Source of the DNA: Anas platyrhynchos
Taxonomy: Eukaryota; Chordata; Aves; Anseriformes; Anatidae
Assembly (NCBI RefSeq): GCF_047663525.1
Contig: NC_092605.1
Location: 3,720,001-3,784,000 of the forward strand
Direction of reading: 5' to 3'
DNA: 64,000 bases
In this document: in pieces, positions 52,401 to 62,700 of the stretch
Layout: the number at the start of each line of letters is the position of its first letter
Numbering within the stretch: position 1 is the first letter of the stretch
The notes under the pieces: generated by a model
Told to the model about the DNA's origin: nothing
Seen by the model: only the letters and a program-made list of their open reading frames with translations
The model's database searches: none
Position numbers and translations under genes: made by a program

Positions 52401-55400
52401 TTAAATGAATGTGCCTTTTGGTAACATTGCTGGCTTAAATGGCACATCTGTTTACACACATTGTTACAGATGTGTTTTTGTTGCTTATCATACTTAATTG
52501 TCAGCTCTGGTTATGAAGTCCATAAAAAGTTAACTCTTTCGTGTTCACCATAGTGTCCACAAAAAAAAGGTTCTCCAGTCACAAGGATGAATTGATCGAC
52601 AACAAAGATAAAGATTAATTTATCTTTAGACACTGTAACCAAAAGAAAAGACAGTCTAAACTGTTTCTCCGGGCTTTCACAGCAAAAAGATTTTTTTTCA
52701 TATTCAGAACATCAGATCTTGTTCATCACATGTCTTAAAATGTCAAATATTTTTTAGTAACTTATACTGTTGGAATACATAAACAGAACATGTATTGTTA
52801 AAGGTTAATAATAACAAAATACTAGCTATTATCTTACGGCCTTTATCCATTCTGCAAGACTTTATATTTTGGTATTTGTTCTTACTTTTCTAGAAAACTT
52901 CAGAGTTAATGCATTATTGTGGGGCGGATGACATTGCTGTTTTTAAAGCTAATAATAAAAGTATTAAATCTGTGTGGAATTTCTCTTCTACAGCATTAGT
53001 GAGGACTATCTTGAAAGAACTGATGTGAATCTGGAATCTGTAATCTGTTACATTGATATTGACCCCAAGCATAAAGAAGTTAAGACTGAAGTTGTAGAAA
53101 ATGGTTTCAATACTGAGCTGGAAGAAGACAGTTGTGATAATACAGTCTCAAAGGAAACGCATACAACAGATGATGTTGAATTCTGCCCTGTTGGACCACG
53201 AAAGGCAGCATTATTGTATCCTCTGCATTTAAATGATAGAAAGTCAGTGCAGTATGCATGTAAATGTCTGTTTAATGTTGCTTAAAGTAATTATCTTCTG
53301 TTATTGCCAAGAATTTCTAAGCAACTCTTGTAAGGAAAGTTTATATGTGGTTAAAAAAAAAAAAAACAAACTTAGAATATTAATATAAAATTCTAGAAAG
53401 TATACCAATTTAAATTTGTATTAATATAAAAATATAGCCAAAAACTTTAAGACAATGGTTTGATGTTTCCCTGTTGAAACATTAGTCGCTTACTTGCAGT
53501 AAGCAGAACTGCATTCATACTAACTGTATTTTGATGTTTTATTTGTTATATTTATTTCATGATAGAAACACAGGAGGTATAAACAGCTATAACAGGATCT
53601 CATAATGCACAAATACTTTAACTAGAGTTTATTTCAGTTTGCAGAAAACAGTATATTTTTTTCTGTGATTATATTTTCTCAATAATACTGCACAGAAATG
53701 CTGTTCTCCATTCAGCATACAGTGAAACATTTCTCTTGCCTCATCTGAAAGACCTTTCAGCTCAGCAAGCTGTTGTAAGTATATTAAAACAAAGAAGTTT
53801 AAATATCCTTATTGTTTGGAGGGAATGAAAGGGAAGAGTTCTTTTTTTTTTTTAAATTATGTATCGGAAACTTGCAGCTCTTACTGGCATCTGAATCATA
53901 TAAACTAGTACATGAAGATGAAAACAAGGAGACTAAGATTTATTTTTTTCCATATACATGTGGAAAAAAAAATAACTTCTACTATTTTTATAGTCTAACT
54001 TTAAAAATGTAAGAAAGAAACCCCATTTCTGACCAAGCCTACTTGAAAAATATTTTGATTAGTATCAGGAAAATATAGTACCTTTTCTTAATCTGGATGC
54101 TATTAAAATAATGAGGAGTTAGAACCGACTAAACTATCAGAGATACAAGTTTATAGAAAATAAAAAAAATAAATCTTCTGCCTTGTGCTCTGCAAAAGGT
54201 AATGTTGACCTGATTCTGACTATTAGCAACTTATTGGCTGCTGAAAGTGAAACTGGGACTAAAATTGTTACTGTTGGTTCTTCTTAGCAAAACTCATAGA
54301 AAATTCTGCACCTGAATTCAATTTCACTTGCACAAATGCTGGAACAGAGATTACTACTGAATGTCACTTTACACTGCATATTACTGAGTTTTCGAACTCC
54401 CAAGCCTATAGATGGTGGAAAAAATCCATAGAATTGATTTTTAATGCTTGGCTTAGAGGCATTTTGGAGGGGCATGGGGGATGTTAAAAGAACAGCCTTA
54501 AAAGAATATTGCTGTGTGCAGGATAAAACTCTTAGGTCTTGTACGTTTGCTTTTGAAAATCATTTTGACTTTTCTTCTTTCAGCTGTTTCTCAGGTACTT
54601 ACACTACCTGTATGTGAAATGCAGTGAAAAAATTAATACCACTCTCCCTGGAGTGCTCTGCCCAACTATAAATCAGGTAAGAAACTAGTTCTAAGATTTC
54701 CTCCTTCAGTTTCTGTAGTGTGTAACTGACTGAGTAGCTGCGACTGTCTAAAATCAGCTGAGACCTACATTCATTGCATAAGGTATTGTCTGTTAATACA
54801 ACCTGGATGGAGTCAGATATAAGATGCATTTCTCCATCTGAAAATAAATACATTGCCTTCAAGTCTGAAAAGGTGCCTTTTGTATAAGAAGTTAACAATT
54901 TGGAGTTCGGTTTGTAAAGCAAAACATGTCTCACTCTGCTTGTTTGTCTTCAGGTTATGGATTGGATGTGCCTGTTACTTGATGCTCACTTCACAGTTAT
55001 GGTGATGCTACCAGAAGCAAAAGGATTGCTTTCAAACCTGCATAAGTTTGTGAGAGCCCAAGTAAGTTGCATCTCCTAGGATAATGATTTCATTTTAATG
55101 TAGTTTCAAAATATGACTGTTAAGATTATGCAGGGCAGGGTGGGAGTGGAACAACAAATATATAATAAATCAAAAACAAAAGTTTATTCTCTACTGTATG
55201 TTTATTCCTGAGCATGAAATGGCGTCTTCCTCATTTTGATATCCAAAGCTGCTATATTTACTTGGGTTGAATATCTGAAACTATGTAAAACAGAAGATAA
55301 ATGCACAGTGTAACTACACATGAGAAGAATTAAAACCGATTTTATTGTAAATGTCTGTTTTTTCTTTTTAGGTACGATTCTACTCTGAACTTAATAAAAT

Positions 55401-55485
55401 TGAAGGAACTTTGCGAGAACTACAGAGAATTAAACGCCAGAAAGACTCTCAGGCATATTCTATTGAAGTGCTGGAACTTATTTGA
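43497..55485 (+). CDS. NOL11: NOL11, nucleolar protein 11 (complete, 18 coding exons, 723 aa)
   Basis: This is a nucleolar component of the SSU processome (t-UTP group, partner of UTP4/cirhin) needed for rRNA transcription and 18S maturation. Exons: 43497-43646, 44804-44917, 45652-45708, 46097-46242, 46512-46569, 47014-47152, 47548-47745, 48544-48620, 49362-49485, 50119-50222, 50497-50574, 51601-51785, 52050-52175, 52994-53215, 53696-53774, 54584-54676, 54954-55061, 55372-55485. All junctions are GT-AG, phases agree, and the total is 2172 nt (723 codons plus stop; human 719 aa from memory). The start [10 protein letters not shown] is in a strong context. Recognisable blocks are [74 protein letters not shown] and [16 protein letters not shown], ending SIEVLELI (human SIEVLELF). 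The N-terminal half is a predicted beta-propeller and the C-terminal half is helical. The exon 14 end at 53215 was chosen because TT plus A restores [15 protein letters not shown], matching human KRAALLNAILHSAYSE. Confidence 0.96.
43647..55371. other. NOL11: NOL11 introns (17)
   Basis: Introns range from 264 nt (intron 12) to 1157 nt (intron 1) and are AT-rich outside the CpG island. Notable contents are hairpin pairs in intron 2 (45020-45102), intron 9 (49647-49721) and intron 13 (52409-52475), a CR1 tail in intron 11, a T-rich run with G-run at 52202-52260 in intron 13, and a perfect 10-bp hairpin at 53943-53970 in intron 15. Mammalian NOL11 hosts an H/ACA snoRNA (SNORA38B). I could not identify a convincing counterpart by reading. 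Confidence 0.7.
51180..51250 (-). mobile_element. CR1 LINE 3' tail, minus strand (NOL11 intron 11)
   Basis: Contains atcataaaatcctttgagct, gaaagggacctctaaagatc and atctagtttcatccacc, which is the reverse complement of the CR1 3' terminus. Sequence to the right may be further, more diverged CR1 body. Noncoding. Confidence 0.8.
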
Positions 55486-55650
55486 ATATGAAATGAATTC
55501 TCAACACTTATTTTATATTGATTCCTTTTATGACAAGGATGTATTAGCACTCCATATTGGGGATGTGAAAAGTTAAGTTTTCTATGTAGGGAAAACACGG
55601 TTACTCTGGCTACGTGGGGAGTTGTGTATTAAAAGCTCTTTTTTGACTGG
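55486..55650 (+). other. NOL11: NOL11 probable 3'UTR
   Basis: A short 3'UTR is suggested by an ATTAAA variant poly(A) signal at 55628-55633, followed by a T-rich and then GT-containing stretch. The 3' end is approximate. Confidence 0.5.
55628..55633 (+). terminator. poly(A) signal ATTAAA (NOL11)
   Basis: The most common natural variant of AATAAA, 143 nt after the NOL11 stop, with ttttttgactgg and later T/GT-rich sequence downstream. A distant AATAAA at 57462-57467 is an alternative. Confidence 0.5.
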
Positions 55651-58080
55651 ATGAGACTTTATGTTTTCATATGTAATTATGATGTATGACTACCCAAACA
55701 TCCTTTCTGCCATCTGATTCTTGGCAAAGACATTGGAGGATACTTAGATGGAGCTTTGAGGGAAAGGAAGAGAAGCATAAAAAAATCACTTTTTTTTTTA
55801 TGAATCTCATGTTTGGGGAGAGTATTACAGATACAGACTGCTACTGAATTGTTCTTCTGAATCACCACTCACTTAAAACTGATTTGTTATAAGCTACTTG
55901 CAGGACTAAACGTTTATCTGAACAAAGTGGAGCAGATGCTAGATTAATGCTAGATTTCTTGAGGTTTAATATAAAATACATGAGAAAAGACAGGTACATA
56001 AATACATGTCCAGAATAGCAGGTAAATATCAGTGTAACGTATCAGTATCGATACACTTCATATTTCCATTATCCTAAACAAAATGGTAGTTGGTTATATA
56101 TTAACATCAGCAAAATGCCCCTGCTTCCTGATTCTGATTTTACTTAGTCTACAGCTGAACTCTAGTCCTACCATTAGTGTCTTACAAATGCACATGTAAC
56201 TGGCTCTAGAAAAGAATACTTCAGTACCAATTACAAGTTATGAGATAACTTAGAGAGAGAGACTGGACAGAAGCAGCTCAATAATTTAAACAAGAGCCTA
56301 TGCTGACTTGGTTATTAATATCATCCAGCTGAAAGTTCTTAAGTTCTTTCCTTTACCGTTGGAGAAAGGAACCCATCCAGATAACAGCTTGGAACACAAC
56401 TTGGCTATTATCTTCTCCAAAATGCTTTTTGAAATAAGCCTTTCCATCTGTCTCAAGTACAGAGGCAGTATAGAACCTCTTACCTAAACTTCCTCTTCCT
56501 GCTGTATTCAATTCACTTGTAAATATGCTCACTGAACTATGCCAACAGACTCAAAAAAGGGAACTTTTTTGCAGATGCTTTGTCTTAAGACACAGGTAGG
56601 CAAGTAAGTTAAGGGGTTAGGGTTGATTTCTCAGTAAGCTGTGCACTAGAACGGGCTACTTTATAGCCCTAACTCTGGAAGTTAACATACCTCTCCATGT
56701 ATCCATTTTTCCAGCTATAGAATCACAATTCTTTGCGTTAGTGAAGCACTTCCAGATCACAGCTGATTACATGTAAGGTATTTAAGAGAGGGTATTCTGG
56801 CTTACAGTATTTGAAAGCAAATGATTCTTAACACCTTATATATATTACAGATATGCAAAACCCTCAGTATTTTACAGATGCTAGGACTCATGATGCTACA
56901 GGCTGTTTGAGTATTATTGTAGTAGATACACAACATAGTCTTGCTTGATTTGTAGTGTACAAGTGGCAGAGTTCACAGGTGGGGTTTTTTCAAGATCACA
57001 GACATAGTGAAATATACACAACCTGTATCTCTGTATTCATAGATTTGAAGAGTTACCACAGTATTTTGCAACCTTGTAAGAGCTTAAAATTAGCTTATCA
57101 GAAGCAATCAAAGTGTAAATTTGAAAGATTCAGAATACAAATGGGGTATAAAGGTGTAAATGGGGTTAGGCAATGTTGTCTACTGCTTTTGCTGCATCTG
57201 GAGGGTGTGTAAGACATGGCTCTAAGCCTGTGCAACTGCAGTACTGAATACAAAAGAGTGTAACTGAATATAAAAGAGATGAAGATAGAAACCCGGATAG
57301 AAAAGTGCAAATTGGGTTAAACCCTGCTGCCTGGTGCCATTGTGACATTGTTACATGCTTGATGCTGCAGCAGGTTGGTGGGTTTAATGAGGTTGTTTCT
57401 CAGCCTGAGCAACAAGTTAATGAACAAAAAGCACTTCAAAAATTACTATAGAAGAATGCAAAATAAATTACATGTTGGATATACAGCTGGCATGCTTTTG
57501 ACATGACCAGTACTGGGTTGCGCGGCACACAGAAATGTAAGTGGAGTGCTGAGAGAAAATGGGAGTGTGAACATGTTTATTTGCTAAAGACAAGACTTCG
57601 GAGACTTATGTATGAAAAAAAAGGCTGATAGTAAAAAAATGTAAGATGTTTTGTGTGCTTTGTGAGCTTTTGCTCAGGAAAGGTACCCTCAAATTCAAGT
57701 TCTGGTATTAGAAACCCTATAGGGTAATTGGTTTGTGTAGACTTGTAACCCTTTGGGGTCTCTGGCAAATTGGAAAATGAGGGAATACAAAATAGACGAA
57801 GCTGATCTCTGTCTCGTAGTGCTCCAGTGAACTGCAGACACTTTTTTCAGAGAAAGTAGATTAAGCAAAGGGCGGGGCCCTGTGCGATCTTCCCCGTCTG
57901 TTTCACTTTATAGCGATCGCGGTGAGCTGCAGTAGGGTTTTAATACCACAGAATCACCCAGGTTGGAAGAGACCTCCAACATCACCTCGTCCAACCTCTG
58001 ACCTAACACTAACAAGTCCTCCACTAAGCCATATCACCAAGCTCTCCAGTTTCTCCCTAAAAGCTGAAGCTTTAAAGCAC
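55651..58080. other. NOL11-BPTF intergenic spacer
   Basis: About 2.4 kb of mostly AT-rich sequence. It holds a distal AATAAA at 57462-57467, an isolated GC box (GGGCGGGGCC at 57870-57879) and a CR1 tail just before the BPTF CpG island. No gene was recognised. Confidence 0.65.
57946..58065 (-). mobile_element. CR1 LINE 3' fragment, minus strand
   Basis: The order accacagaatcacccaggtt, ggaagagacctccaacatca, cgtccaacctctgaccta and ccactaagccatatcacc is the reverse complement of a CR1 3' end. It abuts the BPTF CpG island. Noncoding and 5'-truncated. Confidence 0.88.
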
Positions 58081-58492
58081 GGGCCCTGAACGTGGCAGGT
58101 GTTAGGGCTGGGGGGGGGAAGAGTTTGGCCGCCCCTTCAGGGCGGTGCAGGCGAGGGGAGCCCGTCCTGAGGGGCTCCCCGGTGGCTCCGCTTTCGGCGG
58201 GCGATGCGGGGAAGGGGCAGAGCCCCGGCTCGGGCCGGAGCGGCGGGGAGGGAGCCCCGCTGCCCACCGACCTGCGCGGGCAGCCGCCCCCTGAGGGATG
58301 TGCCGGCGGCTGAAGCCGGGGGGGGGGACGTGGAGCCGAGGGGGCGCCTCTGCTGAGGGCTCGGGTCGAGTTCGGGGAGAGAGGAGCGCTGCCGGGCGGC
58401 GTGGTGCAGGTGTGGGGGCGACGGGGTAGAGAGGACCGAGGGGCGTATGAGGAGGCTGAGGGGGGAACGAGGCGGCTTCAGCCGGGCGGCGG

Positions 58493-58547
58493 AGCTGAGG
58501 GGAACCGGGCTGAGGGGAATGGGGCTGAGGGGAGGGGAGGGGGGGGG
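58493..58547 (+). repeat. 15-nt GGCTGAGGGG minisatellite with G-quadruplex motif
   Basis: GCTGAGGGG units recur at about 58494, 58509 and 58524 with a 15-nt period and run into four G tracts (58521-58524, 58529-58532, 58534-58537, 58539-58547) separated by 1-4 nt. This is a canonical quadruplex pattern on the sense strand upstream of BPTF. Confidence 0.7.
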
Positions 58548-58748
58548 CGACGGACGGCGGGGCTGAGGGCAGCTCGTGCCAGGTGGCGGCGTGTGGCGGC
58601 CGGGGAAGCGGAGCGCTCCGTCCCGGCGTGAGAGGAAGGCGGCGGGCAGGGTGCCGAGGGGGCTTTGGAACAAGCGGGGGGCAAGCGAGGGGCACGGAGC
58701 CTCCCGACCGCGCCGGCCCCAACATGGCTGTGGCGGGCGGCGGCCGCA

Positions 58749-58762
58749 GCGCCCCCTGGCGG
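58749..58762 (-). promoter_or_regulatory. CTCF-like motif (minus-strand orientation)
   Basis: GCGCCCCCTGGCGG differs at one position from the reverse complement of the CTCF core (GCGCCCCCTGGTGG). It lies 332 nt upstream of the BPTF ATG. The match is seen; occupancy is inference. Confidence 0.55.
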
Positions 58763-58782
58763 CGGGCGGCGGGCGGCGCCGG

Positions 58783-58790
58783 TCACGTGA
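58783..58790. promoter_or_regulatory. E-box TCACGTGA
   Basis: A perfect palindrome containing CACGTG, a USF/MYC/TFE-type site, 21 nt after the CTCF-like motif in the BPTF promoter. Confidence 0.5.
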
Positions 58791-58866
58791 GGCGCTCGGG
58801 GCCTGCTGCCGCCGCCGCTTCCCCCAGTCAGAGCGGAGCGAGCCGAGGCAGAGACGAAGAAACAAG

Positions 58867-58914
58867 ATGGCGGCCGGCGGCGATCCGGAGCGGGACGCCG
58901 GCAATTCGGATTGA
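58867..58914 (+). CDS. BPTF 5'UTR upstream ORF, 15 codons, in TISU context
   Basis: The frame is MAAGGDPERDAGNSD then TGA. The ATG lies in CAAGATGGCGGC (58863-58874), a full match to the TISU/YY1 consensus SAASATGGCGGC. The stop is 166 nt before the BPTF ATG in a different frame, so the uORF does not overlap the main ORF. If the transcript starts just upstream, TISU-type initiation would favour this ATG and reduce BPTF translation, or the element may act only as a YY1 site. No peptide function is claimed. Confidence 0.5.
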   Translation: MAAGGDPERDAGNSD

Positions 58915-59080
58915 GCCCTCGGCCCTCCCAGCTCGGCGGCCCCCCCTCCCCGGCCCGGAGCCCCTCGCAGGGGGGGGAGCTTCCCCGTAGCAGCCCGTCC
59001 GGACTCGGAGCGCCCTCCCGAGCCTCGCTTCCCTCCCCCTTTCCCTTCCCCCCCCCTCCCTTCTCGGCCAGCGCCCAGAG

Positions 59081-59726
59081 ATGCGGGGCCGGCGAGGCAG
59101 GCCGCCCAAGCAGCAGCAGCAGCAGGCGGCGGCGGCCGGCGCTCAGGCGAGCTCCCCGGCTCCGCCCGCCCCCGCGGGCCCCATCGGGGGGCTGAGGTCC
59201 CGGCAGCGGGGCAGCAGCCGCGGCAGGTGGGCGGCCTCGGCCCAGGCGGAGACGGCGGGGCCCAAGCAGAAGGGGGCCGGGGCTGCCCAGGCCTCTTCCT
59301 CCGCCGGCGTCTCCCCCAGGGGGGGCAGCAAGAGGAAGGGAGGCGGCGGCGGCGGCAGCACCCCTGGTGGGGGAGGCAGCAGCGGTAAGGGTAGGGGCAG
59401 GGCTGGGGCTGGAGGAGCAGGGGGAGGAGGCGGAGGAGGCAGCTGCAACAGCCAAGGCAGGGCTGCCTCGTCCAGGAGGAGCATCAGCAAAGTGGTGTAC
59501 GACGATCATGAGAGTGAAGAGGAGGAGGAGAGCATGGTGTCCGAGGAGGAAGAGGAGGGAGACCCCGAGGATAACCAGGACTCCGACGAGGAGGAGGAGG
59601 AGGAGATCATGGAGGAGGAGGACGACGACGACTCTGACTACCCTGAAGAGATGGAGGACGAAGACGATGCCAGTTATTGCACTGAGAGCAGCTTCAGGAG
59701 CCACAGCACCTACAGCAGCACCCCAG
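59081..59726 (+). CDS. BPTF: BPTF exon 1 (N-terminus of NURF301 chromatin remodelling subunit), partial gene
   Basis: BPTF is the largest NURF subunit, a nuclear reader of H3K4me3 and acetylated histones that works with the ISWI ATPase SMARCA1. Only exon 1 is here: 215 codons plus one base, with a GTAGAG donor. It starts MRGRRGRPPK (AT-hook-like GRRGRP), then Q5 and A4, PIGGLRSRQRGSSRGRWAA (human PIGGLRSRHRGSSRGRWAA), Gly-rich segments at residues about 86-120, KVVYDDHESEEEE at about 137-150 and a long Glu/Asp tract to about 197. It ends with the hallmark SYCTESSFRSHSTYSSTP. The DDT, PHD and bromodomain regions lie beyond the window. The ATG has G at -3 and is the first ATG in this frame matching the human start. 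The Q5/A4 run and Gly tracts differ from human, as expected for low-complexity sequence. Confidence 0.95.
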
Positions 59727-62700
59727 GTAGAGAGGCAGGGGGATGAACGGAAACGAGCCGAGGGCACCCCACACGCTCCCTCTGGGTGTGCAGATACGAT
59801 CCGCCTGTATTCTTCCTCCCGTGCGGGGACGGGAGGGATGCCTGAAGCACTCACAGGGAGTAGGGGCATGCAAATTAACCGCTCGCAGCCCCACGGATGC
59901 AGGGAACAGTAGAAGGTGCTTACAAACACATGCAGCGAGGGGAGGGAGGGAAGGAAGGAAGGAGGGAGGGCAGGACGTGCTGTAACAAGGGGATGCTTTG
60001 CAAATATGCATGGTGATCCTGGTCACTGCAGAAATGCCTGGTACACCAGGACGTGTTGCAAACAGTATAAAAAGTGTACGGAGCGTTCACTTAATACTTA
60101 TAAACAAGGGAAACGAGATGCATGCCTTGCAAAGGGGTCGTTTCAAATTTGTGCAGGAAAGGATGGCTTGTGCTTGTGAATATAACTTGCTGCTGAAAGG
60201 AAGCACATGCAACTTGGAGTGGCCTAGAAAACCCATAAGCACTGATAATTTGCAGGCTTTTGCAATCAGAGGTGTAACTGGAATCAGCATTTACTGGCTT
60301 TAAGACAAAACTAGCTTACCAAGGAGGGAAATGAGGTGCATTGTTCAAAATGGAGATTGCATTGTTATAGTTTGGGGAAAAGTGCACTGGGCCTCATTGC
60401 AAGGGTGTAAACCTAGTTTTAGTTAATGAGGCATTCTTAAACACAAAGATTAAAAGTTGGAGGTTGAGTCAAAAGTCTTGGCATTAAATTCTTCATTTAT
60501 TTCAAGACTTGGCAACCTTTAAAACTCACGTTTGGCATAAAGCTTTTTAAACATCATTGAGATTATATTTTAATTTTTTTTTAACCTCTAGTAGGAAATT
60601 TGGGCGCAGTTCTTTTAAGGCCTGTACTTCTGTTTGTCCATAATTAGTGCACTAGCTGTGTGGTTTTCAAGCTTCAAAAATTCTTTATCTAAACTTTAAC
60701 ACTTTGGGTTTATTTGAATTTATTCCAGAATGGAGATCAAGTTCAGGATTTTTTTTTTAAAGTCTCTGAACCAGGAGAGTAGTTAAATTTAGGCGTAGCC
60801 TAGGAGTGTTTCTGAATTGGACTACAGGATAGCAAACACTGCTGCTGTACAAGTATTCGGCCCATTTGGAAGGGGGCAGGAACAGGTTGTTTGTGTAAAT
60901 GCATTGCATCTTAAAAAAAAAAAAAGTGTAATTTTGAGTAGTTAGCAGCTTTTTTTTTTTTAAGGGGGAAATACTGAGTACTGAATGTGTCATTTGGTTT
61001 TATTTTAGTGAGTTAGTGGTATCAGCCTTTATAACTATAACAGACTTCATAACAGTTCTTTAAAAAACTGTGTGAATGCGGTTGTTTTTCAGTCTGCATA
61101 CCTATACACAGGAATTTAAATTAATTAAAAAAAAATCATAATTATGTATTTACTTTAGAAATTGGGGACTAATTTTAGTTTAATTTGGTTGTAGGCCAAC
61201 TCTAACAAGTACCTTATATTTTTTTAATATTTGTTACTTAAGTTTGAGGTGTAGCTTTGCAGAAGAAAAATGTCTGTACTTTCTTTTGGCTCTATTTTCT
61301 GTTCTGGTAACTTTCATTTACTTTTTTTTGGTTACTTGGTAACTGTTTTGAGAGCCCTTTTGTCAGGGAAAGAATATTTTATGATTTTAATTGGCTAGGT
61401 CAGGAAAGTATCTTTGACATGAACATCCAGGTTTAAAATGAATTCTGCGAAGTATGGGTGTATTCAATTTTTGAAATGTACTTAAGAGTTTTGGCAAATA
61501 AGATAGGTCTGTGTTCATTGTTGTGCAAGCACAGACAGGTTTTATGTGGTATTTAAGTATATCAGAAACCATTTTGGTAATTTATATGGTTATTTTTTAC
61601 TTCATCAAGGTGACTACAGTTAACTTTAGGAATAAGTGTAAGTGTAAGCATTTTCATCCTTGTGTGCTTTTCTTAAACTGAGTGTTGATTGTTAAAATCA
61701 ATCTTGTTTTGGCTTTTGCTGGCAGTTCTCATTTAGCTCAGTATTGGCCTAAAGGCCTCTCTCTTCTCACTTTTGCAAGGAGGAAGGTGCAAACTTTTCA
61801 CTTGATGAGCTCAGTCTGTTTTGTTTCTTCTGAATAAATGCCTACATTGTGATTTTGGCACCGATTGAAATCTTGGTCTTATCATAATCCAAGAAGAGAC
61901 ACTTGACATTAGAACAAGTTTAATAGGCAAGAAAAAGATCCATGTAACCTCTGTATCTTTTTATCTGACAGTGGCCAGCACAGAGAAAGCATTACAAGTA
62001 GGGCAGGCACACAGTGATACACCTCCAGAGCACCTTCCCAGGCTCCAGTGCTCTTTGACCCAGGTGCATTCAAAGCCAGAATTGGTTTTCATATATCTTT
62101 TTCTTCTTTCATATATTTGTTTTGAAACGAGATAAATTGTAACATACAACACTAAAGTTCTTGTAGTTAATGGTGAAGCTTGAAGGACCATCTCCTTTGT
62201 TTTAAACTGCCCCAACAGAATCGTGCTGTGCACACTGGTTTGTTTTTGTTTTCTTTTTCTGCTAGAAGAGACGAGGAGCGATTGTTCTCTACTTATCTCC
62301 TCTAGATCACTTGCAGCCTGAATTGCTGCAACCATCAGGATGGGGCTTTGGGGGCTGAGTTCATTTTTTTAAAGCAGGGTATTGAAAAATTGCAATACCA
62401 ACTTGTCCTACCAGCCAAGATTTTACATTTAAATCGCATCCAATTTAAGTAATGGAATATTTCCTTTTTTTCAACCTTACATTCTTAACAATGGATTAAA
62501 AGCGCACAGTGCAATGTCTCTGGCCAAGTAAGGGTGGATTCTTGTGCTCTGTGTGATGCTTACGATACATCTCAGACTTGATTAACTATTACTCTAGCAT
62601 TATTCAAGCATTTAGGGAAAGAAAATCTTCAAAATGATAAAATGCCTTTGATGTAATGCTTAATAGTGGTGTAGTTAAAGTTTGTGTGAATGAGTATGAT

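Larger units (their letters stand above)
58080..59490 (+). promoter_or_regulatory. BPTF: BPTF CpG-island promoter, 5'UTR and exon 1
   Basis: Very GC-rich, CpG-dense sequence with many G runs, ending inside BPTF exon 1. It contains a CTCF-like motif, a TCACGTGA E-box, a G-quadruplex-prone minisatellite and an upstream ORF in a TISU context. The transcription start is not determinable by eye; the TISU position suggests a start not far upstream of 58863. Confidence 0.8.

Noticed and set aside
43647..55371. Search for the H/ACA snoRNA that mammalian NOL11 hosts (SNORA38B)
   Set aside because: I read all introns for two long hairpins with H and ACA boxes in register and found only partial candidates. 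A covariance-model search is needed before claiming presence or absence.
58102..59929. Long minus-strand open frames through the BPTF CpG island, up to 483 codons
   Set aside because: They are Pro/Ala/Leu-rich antisense shadows of GC-rich promoter sequence and of the Glu/Asp and Gly codons of BPTF exon 1. No recognisable domain.
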